Source: JAQVOO01 sp964524755
GTDB lineage: Bacteria > Spirochaetota > Spirochaetia > Sphaerochaetales > Sphaerochaetaceae
DNA: 45,507 bases
Assembly (NCBI GenBank): GCA_964524755.1
Contig: CAZGDR010000009.1
Location: 1 to 45,507 of the forward strand
Reading direction: 5' to 3'
Within the stretch, counting starts at the first letter, position 1. Every line of letters starts with the position of its first letter. The notes under the pieces are model-generated. The model did not search any database. It was not told where the DNA came from and was given only the letters and a program-made list of their open reading frames with translations. Positions 9,195 to 17,978 of this stretch are shown piece after piece. Made by a program: the position numbers and the translations under genes.

Positions 9195-11690
9195 TTAATC
9201 AGGAAATTTTAATAATTCTCGTGGCTTGCTACCTCGTGGTGGACCTACAAACCCATCCTCTTCCAACTGCTCAATTAATCGAGCTGCGCGGTTGTACCCA
9301 ATTCGCAACCGCCTTTGCAGGTAAGAAGCTGAGGCGCTTTGCCTTTCTACAATAATCTTAAGCGCCTTCTCCAGTAAGGCCTCATCACTATTATCATCGA
9401 AGGCATCATCGTCATCGTCACTGGTTGCGGGCTCATCGTCTTCAAAGAAAGCTTCATCGAGATAATCGGGCTCCCCCTGTGTTTTAGCATAGGCTACTAC
9501 CCGCTCAACCTCATCATCACTTAAAAAAGCTCCTTGGATACGGATCGAATGGGGATCTGATCCTGGCGCGTAAAGTAAATCACCCCGCCCCAACAGCTTC
9601 TCGGCACCAGTTTCATCGATGATAATACGACTATCAACCTGACTAGCCACCGTAAAAGCAATTCGAGTAGGAATATTTGATTTTATAATACCGGTAATAA
9701 CATTGGCTGAAGGACGCTGAGTTGCTAGAACTAGGTGGATGCCAATAGCACGTGCCATGGCTGCCAAACGGGCTAACAAAGTCTCTAACTCCTTACCGAC
9801 GGTATTCATGAGATCTGCAAATTCATCAATAATTACAACAATATAGGGTAATCGCTCTCGAGCTAATTTCGACTCCACAATCTTCTTATTATAGGCCGCA
9901 ATATTACGTACTGCCAAAGCATTAAGTAATTTATAACGACGTTCCATCTCATACAGACAGAACTCCAAGGCCTTAATCGTTTTCTTCGGTTCCGTAATAA
10001 CCGGAGTTAATAGATGCGGGATACCATTATACACTCTGAGTTCTACAATTTTAGGATCAACGAGTATAAGCCGAACCTCTTTAGGAGACCGACGAAATAA
10101 GAGAGTACTAATGAGAGAGTTCACACATACCGACTTACCGGAACCGGTTGCCCCTGCAATCAGGAGGTGTGGAGTTCGAGTAAGTTCAATGACAACTGGC
10201 TCTCCAGTTATTTTGCGCCCCAACACCATTGGCACTTGGAATTCTTGGGCATCAATAGAGGCTAAGAGATCTTTAAACCCAATGATAGAGCGCTTTTTAT
10301 TGGGAACTTCGATACCAACAGCTTGCTTCCCTGGTATGGGAGCTACGATGCGGACTTGTCGTGCGGCAAGTTGCAATGCAATATTATCGGAAAGACTAAT
10401 AATTGCACTCACCCGGACCCCAGGAGCTGGAGAAACTTCAAACATCGTTACCGTCGGCCCTTTTACAATATTCATCAAAGTGGCTTCAACTTTAAATTGT
10501 TTGAGCGTTAAAATGAGGTTCTCACCCGCCTTACGTGTAGCCTCATCAATCTCAATAACATGATTTGGATAGGTCTCTAACAGATCTTCAGGAGGAAAAT
10601 TATAGCGTAACTTGCTACGGGTCAGTAAAGCTGAAGAACCAGCTTCAGAAGAGAGTAAACCACCAACGCCACTCACTTGGTCGATGTCATCTTCCTCTTC
10701 ATCTTCCACAGGAGCCTCTTTAACCGCTGCAGAAGTTTCTTTACGGGGTTCTTCAACAACTTTCTTTGGTACAACTTCCTCTTTGACAGGAGAGGGTGTT
10801 TCTACAGAGACAGTAACTTCCTCTTCCGGTATTTCAGGAATTGTTGTAGGCACGACTATGGAATCAACAGCAGCATCCTGTTTCATCTGTTTACGTAAGG
10901 AGGGAATAGGATCGTAGTTTTTACCTTCAGGGACCTCCACCTCTTCATCTAAGTCAGACAAGGGTGTTTCAGAAACAAGTACAGATTCATCTTCGCGTAC
11001 TTTAACACTTCCGACATATAAATCAGGATTGATGGTACCAATCGTCTTTAATGTAGGGAGTTCCTCGAGAGGAGGAAAAGTGAGAGCAGAATCCTCAGAT
11101 TCTTCCTTGGTAGGAACAAGATTTTGTTCACCTACTTCTGGAGTTTCTTCTTTTTCTTCAATTTTTCTAACCGCTCCCTTTTTACGCTTGTTTACTTTTG
11201 CTAGGTGAGAGCGTTTCTCTTGATAACGTCGATTTAATTTTATAGAGAAAATAGTAAATAACATAAAGAGCGTTAACTCAAGCAACATCGCTAAAATTAA
11301 CAGTAACAGCCCCATCTTTGGTTCACGCGATAAGCGCTCCATGAAATAGACTGGATTTTCGGCCCTCTGTAATAATTGTGAATAGACAAATAATGTATAG
11401 CCCAGTAAAGCACTGTAGGGTGCCATCCACCAAAAAAAAGGACGCTTTTGCATGATGAGAAAAAACAGACCCCAAGCAAATAACATCGTAGGAAGTGCAT
11501 AGGGGATCAAATTTTCACCAATAATGCTTGGTATCGCATGAGCAACAGCAAGTGTTAGTAGATGTTCCAAAGACGCATGTAAGGGAAGAGCAGTAAATAT
11601 AGCAGAGGGGAGTACAGCAGGTAAGAGCGCAATAAGACCGAGGAGAACACACAATAACGCCACTACCAAAGAAAACCTTTGCACCTTCAC
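9195..11690 (-). CDS. ftsK: DNA translocase FtsK/SpoIIIE
   Basis: A septal DNA pump that moves chromosome ends during division. The roughly 830-residue protein has about four N-terminal membrane helices (first 150 residues), then a linker of about 200 residues rich in Glu, Val and Pro, then the RecA-like motor. The motor shows Walker A AGATGSGKS and Walker B YIVVIIDEFADLM. A C-terminal winged-helix gamma domain (ASYLQRRLRIGYNRAARLIE) recognises orienting DNA sequences. The GTG at 11690 is preferred: AGGAGG lies seven bases upstream, whereas the GTG at 11711 and ATG at 11708 stand before that site. The gene follows uppP within the same operon. Confidence 0.94.
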   Translation of the reverse strand: MKVQRFSLVVALLCVLLGLIALLPAVLPSAIFTALPLHASLEHLLTLAVAHAIPSIIGENLIPYALPTMLFAWGLFFLIMQKRPFFWWMAPYSALLGYTLFVYSQLLQRAENPVYFMERLSREPKMGLLLLILAMLLELTLFMLFTIFSIKLNRRYQEKRSHLAKVNKRKKGAVRKIEEKEETPEVGEQNLVPTKEESEDSALTFPPLEELPTLKTIGTINPDLYVGSVKVREDESVLVSETPLSDLDEEVEVPEGKNYDPIPSLRKQMKQDAAVDSIVVPTTIPEIPEEEVTVSVETPSPVKEEVVPKKVVEEPRKETSAAVKEAPVEDEEEDDIDQVSGVGGLLSSEAGSSALLTRSKLRYNFPPEDLLETYPNHVIEIDEATRKAGENLILTLKQFKVEATLMNIVKGPTVTMFEVSPAPGVRVSAIISLSDNIALQLAARQVRIVAPIPGKQAVGIEVPNKKRSIIGFKDLLASIDAQEFQVPMVLGRKITGEPVVIELTRTPHLLIAGATGSGKSVCVNSLISTLLFRRSPKEVRLILVDPKIVELRVYNGIPHLLTPVITEPKKTIKALEFCLYEMERRYKLLNALAVRNIAAYNKKIVESKLARERLPYIVVIIDEFADLMNTVGKELETLLARLAAMARAIGIHLVLATQRPSANVITGIIKSNIPTRIAFTVASQVDSRIIIDETGAEKLLGRGDLLYAPGSDPHSIRIQGAFLSDDEVERVVAYAKTQGEPDYLDEAFFEDDEPATSDDDDDAFDDNSDEALLEKALKIIVERQSASASYLQRRLRIGYNRAARLIEQLEEDGFVGPPRGSKPRELLKFPD

Positions 11691-11714
11691 CACCAATCCT
11701 CCTAACATCACATC

Positions 11715-12524
11715 TTACACTGTTATGAACAAACCCAACAAGCCAACCGTTACTAAGTAAAAACTGAAATACCAAAGTCGTGCTTCTCGCACCATCCATA
11801 AAAGTAACCGCAAAGCCACTAAACCAACTATAAATGCAGCTATACTTCCCAGCAAGGTTGGCAGAAAGGGAATTCCAACTACTCCTTTCCGTATATCGGC
11901 AATTGACAATACCAAAGCTCCCAAGACTGCCGGGACAGAGAGGACAAAAGCATATTCCCCTGCCTGTTCCCGCCGCATGCCACTCCATAAAGCAGCGGTT
12001 AGCGTAATTCCTGACCGACTTATTCCAGCTATCGTTCCAAAACCTTGCGCCACACCAATTATCACTGTCTGCCACCAAGGATAGGCCAAATCATGGGGTT
12101 TAACTGCCCACTTTGTACTCGCTAACAAAACTGCTGTGATGATTAAACAGACCGAAACGGAGCGGACAGAAGCGACATCGGCACCAATAAGTCGTAAAAC
12201 TAGTACCACAAGCACGGTTAACCCTGTAGCAACCAGTAGCGACACAATTAAACGGTGGTCTCGCCCATCTTCAGGCCGTTTGTTCCCACCTAAAAATCTC
12301 ATTGTAACTACTACGAGTCGCAAAATCAACTTGCGGTAATAAAAAACTATGACGAGTAACGTCGCAACATGCAAAAGCACATCAAAGAGTAACGGCACGG
12401 CCCCCATCTTGAGAAACTCGCGGGCTAAGATTAAGTGTCCAGAACTCGAAACAGGTAAAAACTCAGTAATACCTTGTACTGCACCTAATAAAATCCCTTC
12501 AAAAATCGACATCGTTGGTTGCAT
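11715..12524 (-). CDS. uppP: Undecaprenyl-diphosphate phosphatase (BacA/UppP family)
   Basis: A 269-residue integral membrane phosphatase that recycles undecaprenyl diphosphate to the carrier lipid used for peptidoglycan synthesis. The N-terminal family motif is clear (EGILLGAVQGITEFLPVSSS, residues 8-27, then GHL), including the paired glutamates. The second motif GISRSG lies near residue 170. About eight hydrophobic segments follow. Size is normal. It sits between rsmG and ftsK, with 14 bases after the rsmG stop. An upstream AAGGA is about 10 bases from the ATG. Confidence 0.95.
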   Translation of the reverse strand: MQPTMSIFEGILLGAVQGITEFLPVSSSGHLILAREFLKMGAVPLLFDVLLHVATLLVIVFYYRKLILRLVVVTMRFLGGNKRPEDGRDHRLIVSLLVATGLTVLVVLVLRLIGADVASVRSVSVCLIITAVLLASTKWAVKPHDLAYPWWQTVIIGVAQGFGTIAGISRSGITLTAALWSGMRREQAGEYAFVLSVPAVLGALVLSIADIRKGVVGIPFLPTLLGSIAAFIVGLVALRLLLWMVREARLWYFSFYLVTVGLLGLFITV

Positions 12525-12538
12525 AAAGATTCACATCC

Positions 12539-13210
12539 TTAATTCATGTTAATGTGTTTTTGCAAAACACATAGATTACGGCTAGCATCAAGAAAAGGAA
12601 CATTGAGCGGTATAATCTCCGATTTCCATGCCGCTTCAAGACCTCTAAGTTCTTCTTCAATCGCCTCAAGGCGCCCTTTATAAGCACACACAAACCCATC
12701 TTCAGCTAATACCATACCAAGCAAAGTTATGATGTCCGCTAAAGGGTGAAATGCTCTAAAGGTAATGATATCAAAAGTATCTCGCACTTCCGAGAGGTCC
12801 TGTTCACGCACCTCCACCTGTAAAGAGAGGTCACACATTGCCACAGCATTTCGCAAGAATCCAGCACGACGACCAGAACGTTCAATCAATGTAAAAGGGG
12901 TCTCATTAAAAACAATCGCCAACGGTATACCGGGCAAACCTGCACCAGAACCTACATCACAAAACCGTAATTCTTTTGCATTGTTGGCCACTAGTGATTT
13001 AAAATAATTCACGGGTGCTAATGAATCGAGTAGATGTTTCACCACAAAATCGACTCCTTTGGCCCCGACTAGACGATACTTGTGATTAAACAGGGCAATC
13101 TCTTGCATATATGCAGAGAATTGGTCCATCTGTTTGCTATCCAAAGTTATCCCTAGCTCATCGAGACCCTTGTTAAATAAGGTTTTTTCTTCCTCACTCA
13201 TGCTTGTCAT
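12539..13210 (-). CDS. rsmG: 16S rRNA (guanine527-N7) methyltransferase RsmG
   Basis: RsmG (GidB) methylates G527 of 16S rRNA using S-adenosylmethionine. The 223-residue protein shows the SAM-binding segment CDVGSGAGLPGIPLAI, the ERSGRRAGFLRNA helix and TFRAFHPL, all typical of RsmG. The ATG at 13210 overlaps the end of mnmG by 17 bases and has AAGGA eight bases upstream; an ATG three codons later is possible. The mnmE-mnmG-rsmG order is classical, but parA/parB, which follow in many genomes near the replication origin, are absent here. Confidence 0.95.
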   Translation of the reverse strand: MTSMSEEEKTLFNKGLDELGITLDSKQMDQFSAYMQEIALFNHKYRLVGAKGVDFVVKHLLDSLAPVNYFKSLVANNAKELRFCDVGSGAGLPGIPLAIVFNETPFTLIERSGRRAGFLRNAVAMCDLSLQVEVREQDLSEVRDTFDIITFRAFHPLADIITLLGMVLAEDGFVCAYKGRLEAIEEELRGLEAAWKSEIIPLNVPFLDASRNLCVLQKHINMN

Positions 13211-15017
13211 GCGAGTTATCCTTGCGGGCTAACACTATCATCAAAATAGCTAAATCACTTGTACGTACACCCGAAATACGACCAGCCTGCCCCACTGAAA
13301 CAGGACGAACCTTTTTTAGCTTTTCCCGAGACTCTGTCGACATCCCGGCAATGGTATCATAGTCAAAATTATGGGGAATACGGATCCTCTCCATGCGTAA
13401 AAACCGGTCAACTTGCCTCCCCTGCCGTTTTATATATCCGGCATATTTAAGATCTAGCTCTGCCTGATACCGTATGGTTTGGTCAAATGTAGTGAGTTCA
13501 GGAACCATTTCAACTAAATCATCAATGCATATTTCCGGTTGAAGAATAAGGTCTATGGCTCGTTTACCACCACCTTTCCCCTTTTTCAGTAACTCTTTCA
13601 CCATCTCAATCTGCTTAAGCTTATGTTGGAGTCGATCCATTGCTTCTTGATTTTTTAATCCGACTGCGAACCCTTTAGGAGTTAACCGCTGATCGGCACT
13701 ATCGTGGCGAAGATTCAACCGGTATTCTGCCCGTGAGGTAAACATCCGATAGGGCTCTGTGGTCCCTTTCGTGACTAAGTCATCAATTAAGACCCCTGTA
13801 TAGGACTCGGTTCGATCTAAGATTAACGGTGGTTGTCCGGCTAACTTCTGGGCTGCATTTATACCGGCCAGTATTCCCTGGCAAGCCGCCTCTTCATACC
13901 CGCTCGTCCCGTTTGTTTGTCCAGCTATAAATAAATTTTCCACTAATTTTGTTTCTAGGGAGGGATAGAGTTGTAACGGGTCAAGATAATCGTACTCGAC
14001 AGCATATCCCGGACGCATAACCTCAGCCTCTTCAAGCCCCTTAATAGTATGAATAAAAGCAGTTTGTACATCTTCAGGTAAAGACGAACTTACCCCATTT
14101 AGATACATCTCTTCAGTGCCGATCCCTTCCGGTTCAATAAAAATATGGTGACGTTCCCGATCAGGGAAACGCACTACTTTATCTTCAATCGAAGGACAAT
14201 AGCGTGGTCCTTGGCCCACAATCTTGCCGCCATACAGGGGTGAGCGATGAATATTTTCTCTAATAATTCGATGCGTTTCAGCATTTGTATACGTAACTTG
14301 GCACTCTACAGAGGGGCGCTCCACAGTATCATAGTCAAATGAAAAAGGCATCATACTATCATCACCAGGTTGCTGAGACATTACCGAAAAGTCGAGTGAA
14401 GACTGGCGAACACGAGCTGGTGTCCCAGTCTTAAGGCGACCTACCGTAAAGCCCTTGGCACGCAAAGCAGGCCCCAAACCTAAGGCAGCTGGTTCTCCCA
14501 ATCGACCGGCAGAGGCTTCATATTCACCAATAAAGATCTTACCTTCCATGAAGGTTCCAGTAGTAAGAACTACCACTTTAGCTGTTATGTTGTGCCCACG
14601 TTCAGTAACCACGCCAATAATTTTTTGTTTATCAGAACTCAACATGATATCGACCACGGTGTCCTGAAACAAAGCTAATCTTTGCTGTCCTTCTAAAGTC
14701 TCTTTAGCGACTCTATGATAGGTAAATTTATCAGCTTGAGCACGTGGTGCCTGTACCGCCGGTCCTCGCCGTCGGTTCAGTATACGGAATTGAATCATTG
14801 ATTTATCGATGAGATGAGCCATCTCACCACCTAAAGCATCAACTTCACGTACAATATTCCCCTTGGCTAATCCCCCGATTGCAGGATTGCAAGAGAGGCG
14901 TCCAATAGCGTCTAGATTTTGGGTAATCAGCATAGAGCTGTAGCCCAGGCGGGACAAGGCTAAAGCAGCTTCTATGCCGGCATGACCAGCCCCTATTATT
15001 AATGCATCGTAATCCAT
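13194..15017 (-). CDS. mnmG: tRNA uridine-5-carboxymethylaminomethyl modification enzyme MnmG
   Basis: MnmG (GidA) works with MnmE to modify the wobble uridine of several tRNAs, using FAD, methylenetetrahydrofolate and an amine. The 607-residue protein begins with the FAD-binding loop GAGHAGIEAALA and carries CNPAIGGLAKGNIVREVDAL, GRLKTGTPAR and PGYAVEYDY, all diagnostic. The C-terminal helical domain (RTSDLAILM) binds MnmE. The start lies one base after the mnmE stop. The 3' end overlaps rsmG by 17 bases. Confidence 0.97.
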   Translation of the reverse strand: MDYDALIIGAGHAGIEAALALSRLGYSSMLITQNLDAIGRLSCNPAIGGLAKGNIVREVDALGGEMAHLIDKSMIQFRILNRRRGPAVQAPRAQADKFTYHRVAKETLEGQQRLALFQDTVVDIMLSSDKQKIIGVVTERGHNITAKVVVLTTGTFMEGKIFIGEYEASAGRLGEPAALGLGPALRAKGFTVGRLKTGTPARVRQSSLDFSVMSQQPGDDSMMPFSFDYDTVERPSVECQVTYTNAETHRIIRENIHRSPLYGGKIVGQGPRYCPSIEDKVVRFPDRERHHIFIEPEGIGTEEMYLNGVSSSLPEDVQTAFIHTIKGLEEAEVMRPGYAVEYDYLDPLQLYPSLETKLVENLFIAGQTNGTSGYEEAACQGILAGINAAQKLAGQPPLILDRTESYTGVLIDDLVTKGTTEPYRMFTSRAEYRLNLRHDSADQRLTPKGFAVGLKNQEAMDRLQHKLKQIEMVKELLKKGKGGGKRAIDLILQPEICIDDLVEMVPELTTFDQTIRYQAELDLKYAGYIKRQGRQVDRFLRMERIRIPHNFDYDTIAGMSTESREKLKKVRPVSVGQAGRISGVRTSDLAILMIVLARKDNSHDKHE

Positions 15018-15018
15018 A

Positions 15019-16239
15019 TTATTTTCCTACGCAAAATCCACTAAAAATCTTTTCCAGAATATCAGAGGATGCGACTTCTCCTGTTAATGACCCTAAAGCG
15101 TCTAAAGCTTCACCCATTTCTACCGCTATAATATCGAGAGGTACAGCGAGATGAGCTAGCTCTAAAACCTTTTTCAAAGCCTCTCTAGCACGAATTAGTT
15201 CGTTATACTGGCGAGCTGACTCGATAACCACATCCTGGCCATCCGGTCGTTGAGACTCCTGGCGGAGACGCTTAAGCATTTCTCCCCTTAGCGCTTTAAA
15301 ACCCTCTCCCCGTTTGGCACTCAGCGGGAAACTTCCCGCACGAGGAGCCCGCGAGCTTAGGTCAGTCTTATTCCATACGGTGATACAGCGTGGATCAGAA
15401 ATCAGATCTCCGTGTAGATCGATTGATTGCTCATCGTGTTCAGTTCCATCCAGCAGTAATAAAATCAGGTCAGCCTCTTCTAATAAACGATGCGTTCGCC
15501 TCATTCCTTCCTGCTCTACGACATCGATCGATTCTCGCAATCCTGCCGTATCATATAGACGGATAGGGATACCATCTAAGACTGTCTTTGATTCAATAAA
15601 ATCTCGCGTTGTACCATGGATGTCAGAAACTATGGAACGATCTTCTTTCAACAAGAGATTNNNNNNNNNNNNNNNNNNNNNNNNNNNNNNNNNNNNNNNN
15701 NNNNNNNNNNNNNNNNNNNNNNNNNNNNNNNNNNNNNNNNNNNNNNNNNNNNNNNNNNNNCCTTCCAACCTACCAAGCGCTAAAGAATGAGCTAATTGGG
15801 ACTGTGAAGAAACCACTTCCATGACCGCCTCAGCTTGAGTGAGATCCATGCGTCCGTGCATGAAGGCACGAAAGGTGAATTCACCCGGTGCTGCTGGGCG
15901 CATGCCCACCTCTTTTAGAGCTCTAAAGATGGCTTCTATTCCAGCCAGACTACCGTGACAGGAGATTTCAACACTCGCCTCTCCAGTGTACCCTCGCCCA
16001 TCGATAAAAACCGCTAACACAACCTCATCCAAAGGCTTTTTAGTCGAAGCATCGAGTAACATCCCATGCACGAGTGTGTGGGAAGGGCTTTTCGATAAAG
16101 CTGCAGGACGCGAGAAAATCTGTTCGAGCATGGCGATACAGCCATGTCCAGAAACTCGTATTACAGCGAGAGCGCTACTACCCCAAGGCGTTGCTAGAGC
16201 AAATATTGTATCTTTCGTATCGTATGTATTTCCTTTCAT
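15019..16239 (-). CDS. mnmE: tRNA modification GTPase MnmE, interrupted by an assembly gap
   Basis: MnmE partners MnmG in wobble-uridine modification. Visible parts are the N-terminal folate-binding domain (DTIFALATPWG, PGEFTFRAFMHGRMDLTQAEAV), then the gap, then G2 IHGTTRD, G3 DTAGLRE, G4 NKTD, G5 SAKRGEG and the C-terminal FCVGK with the conserved cysteine. The gap removes the end of the first helical region and the Walker A loop. The ATG at 16239 gives the usual short N-terminus; an upstream in-frame extension of 14 codons is not used. No Shine-Dalgarno is seen, and a TGGACA/TATACT promoter ends seven bases before the ATG. mnmE heads the operon to the aminotransferase. Confidence 0.95.
   Translation of the reverse strand: MKGNTYDTKDTIFALATPWGSSALAVIRVSGHGCIAMLEQIFSRPAALSKSPSHTLVHGMLLDASTKKPLDEVVLAVFIDGRGYTGEASVEISCHGSLAGIEAIFRALKEVGMRPAAPGEFTFRAFMHGRMDLTQAEAVMEVVSSQSQLAHSLALGRLEXXXXXXXXXXXXXXXXXXXXXXXXXXXXXXXXXXNLLLKEDRSIVSDIHGTTRDFIESKTVLDGIPIRLYDTAGLRESIDVVEQEGMRRTHRLLEEADLILLLLDGTEHDEQSIDLHGDLISDPRCITVWNKTDLSSRAPRAGSFPLSAKRGEGFKALRGEMLKRLRQESQRPDGQDVVIESARQYNELIRAREALKKVLELAHLAVPLDIIAVEMGEALDALGSLTGEVASSDILEKIFSGFCVGK
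15661..15760. other. Assembly gap (100 N) inside mnmE
   Basis: Exactly 100 unknown bases, a standard placeholder. By comparison with the known MnmE architecture, about 90 residues (roughly 270 bases) are missing between LGRLE and the LLLKEDRS segment, so the true gap is probably larger than shown. Confidence 0.97.
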
Positions 16240-16246
16240 CCGCCCA

Positions 16247-16275
16247 AGTATACGGAAGCAATCCAGACGTGTCCA
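16247..16275 (-). promoter_or_regulatory. Promoter of mnmE operon, leaderless arrangement
   Basis: On the minus strand TGGACA (16275-16270, five of six) and TATACT (16252-16247, five of six) are 17 bases apart. The mnmE ATG starts seven bases after the -10, so transcription should begin at or next to the start codon, leaving no room for a ribosome site. Confidence 0.65.
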
Positions 16276-16286
16276 TATCATCTTCC

Positions 16287-16316
16287 TTTACAAAGGAGCC
16301 CTGCACACGCTATAGT
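16287..16316 (+). promoter_or_regulatory. Promoter of epmA, leaderless arrangement
   Basis: TTTACA (16287-16292) and TATAGT (16311-16316), each five of six to consensus, are 18 bases apart. Six bases separate the -10 from the epmA ATG. It is divergent from the mnmE promoter, and the two -35 boxes are about 11 bases apart. Confidence 0.65.
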
Positions 16317-16322
16317 CGGCGC

Positions 16323-17315
16323 ATGAACATAAAAGCGATTGAGCAGAGGAGTGAATTATTGCGCGCAATGCGTAATTGGTTTGCCCAAGAGGGATACTTA
16401 GAGGTGAGCACCCCTATAATATCTACAAATCTCATCCCCGAACCAACCATCGCTAATTTTGCTACGCACTATATCAGTGAGTTTTATGCTTCCCGTGAGC
16501 TCTACCTGATTCCCTCCCCAGAGATCCACATGAAACCAATTATTGCAGCAACAAAGCGCAGTATCTACCAAATAATTCCCTGTTTCCGTAACCGCGAACA
16601 AATTGGAAGTTATCATAATCCCGAATTTTCTATGCTTGAGTATTATACTGTCGGGGCAGATGACACAGATTCAATCGCTATAACAGAAGAACTCATTGCC
16701 AAAACAGCACTTGAAAATACCCCTGAACATCTACTTCCCCCCTTTAGGAAAATGTCAGTGGCAGAAGCCTGTCACCGTTATGGCGAGTTCGACTTAGATA
16801 AAACTCAATCTATTGCAGCGTTACGCCGAGAAGCGAAACGATTAGGATTAGATGTCCCTGCAGCAGCAGAATCGTGGGAGTCGGTATTTAACCGTATTTT
16901 TCTCAATTTTGTCGAACCCAATCTCCCACAAGAAAAACCGCTTATTTTATACGATTATCCCCAGCAAATCGTATGTTTAGCTAAGAAACATCGTGACCGT
17001 CCCTATCGACAACGTTGGGAACTCTACGCTGGTGGAATAGAGCTGGCCAATTGTTACAATGAAGAACGTGATAAAAACATTGTAAAAAATTATTATCGAG
17101 ACCAATATGCTATTCTAGTCACAGAACGAGCCCAGACTGGAGAAGTCATCCCCGATGTCGATCTCTCATTCGCCGATATCTTTGATGAAGAGTTCCCACA
17201 ATGCTCAGGAGTTGCTTTGGGGATTGACCGTCTTCTCATGCTCCAAGGAAGATACAAGACGATAGGGGATTTGATTTTATTTAATTTTTCTGCTATGATT
17301 GGCGACGGCACGTGA
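16323..17315 (+). CDS. epmA: Elongation factor P--beta-lysine ligase (EpmA/PoxA/GenX)
   Basis: EpmA is a lysyl-tRNA-synthetase-like enzyme that attaches beta-lysine to a lysine of EF-P instead of to tRNA. The 330-residue protein has the class II synthetase core with motif 1 (EVSTPIIS), motif 2 (CFRNREQIG...HNPEFSMLEYY) and motif 3 (SGVALGIDRLLML), but no N-terminal anticodon-binding domain. This distinguishes EpmA from LysS. Length matches the E. coli protein (325). The start at 16323 gives the proper N-terminus; no Shine-Dalgarno precedes it. The adjacent efp and nearby epmB confirm the role. Confidence 0.95.
   Translation: MNIKAIEQRSELLRAMRNWFAQEGYLEVSTPIISTNLIPEPTIANFATHYISEFYASRELYLIPSPEIHMKPIIAATKRSIYQIIPCFRNREQIGSYHNPEFSMLEYYTVGADDTDSIAITEELIAKTALENTPEHLLPPFRKMSVAEACHRYGEFDLDKTQSIAALRREAKRLGLDVPAAAESWESVFNRIFLNFVEPNLPQEKPLILYDYPQQIVCLAKKHRDRPYRQRWELYAGGIELANCYNEERDKNIVKNYYRDQYAILVTERAQTGEVIPDVDLSFADIFDEEFPQCSGVALGIDRLLMLQGRYKTIGDLILFNFSAMIGDGT
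17271..17299 (+). promoter_or_regulatory. Promoter of efp inside the end of epmA
   Basis: TTGATT (17271-17276) and TATGAT (17294-17299) are 17 bases apart, giving a predicted start near 17306 and a leader of about 40 bases with GAGGT before the efp ATG. It lets efp be made independently of epmA. Confidence 0.6.
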
Positions 17316-17346
17316 TGCCCATTCCGTTAAATCCACGAGGTATATA

Positions 17347-17910
17347 ATGATAAAAGCAGGTCAAATAGACAAAGGAACTGCGCTGTTAGTCAAGGGACAA
17401 CCCTTTATTGTCGTAGAAAGAGAATTTGTAAATCCAGGAAAAGGCTCAGCCTTTGTAAGGGTTAGACTCAAAAGTCCGGCCACTGGTCAGATGTTACGCG
17501 AAACTTATAAAACGCAGGACAATGTTGAAGACATCACCGTCGATGACCGTGATTGCCAGTACCTCTACAATGATGGCGATAATTTTCATTTCATGCTCAC
17601 CGAAACCTTCGAACAAATTGAAATTCCCATGTCCTCATTCGAAGACTATCAGTTTATTATGAAAGAAGGTGAAACCTTTCGGGTCACTTTCTGGGAACAC
17701 CAACCCCTAGACATCCAAATCCCCACAAAAGTTATTTTTGAAGTTGCTGAAGCCGAAGAGGCTATTAAAGGTGACACTGTTACCGGAGCAACCAAAAACG
17801 TTACTACCGATACTGGGTTAGTGGTACGAGTTCCTATTTTCATTAAGCAAGGTGAAAGAATTTTAGTAAACACTGAAACTAAGGAATATATTGAAAGAGT
17901 AAATAAATAA
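17347..17910 (+). CDS. efp: Translation elongation factor P
   Basis: EF-P binds the ribosome beside the P-site tRNA and relieves stalling at consecutive prolines. The 187-residue protein has the three-domain EF-P length and an N-terminal KOW-like domain. Its tip loop NPGKGSAF carries Lys32, matching the modified Lys34 of E. coli. The C-terminal VRVPIFIKQGERILVNTET is typical. The ATG at 17347 follows GAGGT by five bases; earlier in-frame sequence belongs to the epmA end. EpmA and EpmB nearby predict that Lys32 is beta-lysylated. A rho-independent terminator follows directly. Confidence 0.97.
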   Translation: MIKAGQIDKGTALLVKGQPFIVVEREFVNPGKGSAFVRVRLKSPATGQMLRETYKTQDNVEDITVDDRDCQYLYNDGDNFHFMLTETFEQIEIPMSSFEDYQFIMKEGETFRVTFWEHQPLDIQIPTKVIFEVAEAEEAIKGDTVTGATKNVTTDTGLVVRVPIFIKQGERILVNTETKEYIERVNK

Positions 17911-17939
17911 ACTTCTAGTATGTCGGATTGAGTCACAGA

Positions 17940-17969
17940 GGTGGTACGTTTCTTGTACCGCCTTTTTTT
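17940..17969 (+). terminator. Rho-independent terminator of efp
   Basis: GGTGGTAC (17940-17947) pairs with GTACCGCC (17955-17962), allowing G-T pairs, around a seven-base loop and is followed by seven T. It has a T-tract only in the plus direction, so it serves efp and not epmB. Confidence 0.85.
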
Positions 17970-17978
17970 AGGCCTATT

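Noticed and set aside
12539..15017. Replication origin next to mnmG/rsmG
   Set aside because: No dnaA, parA/parB or cluster of DnaA boxes is seen nearby; uppP and ftsK follow instead.
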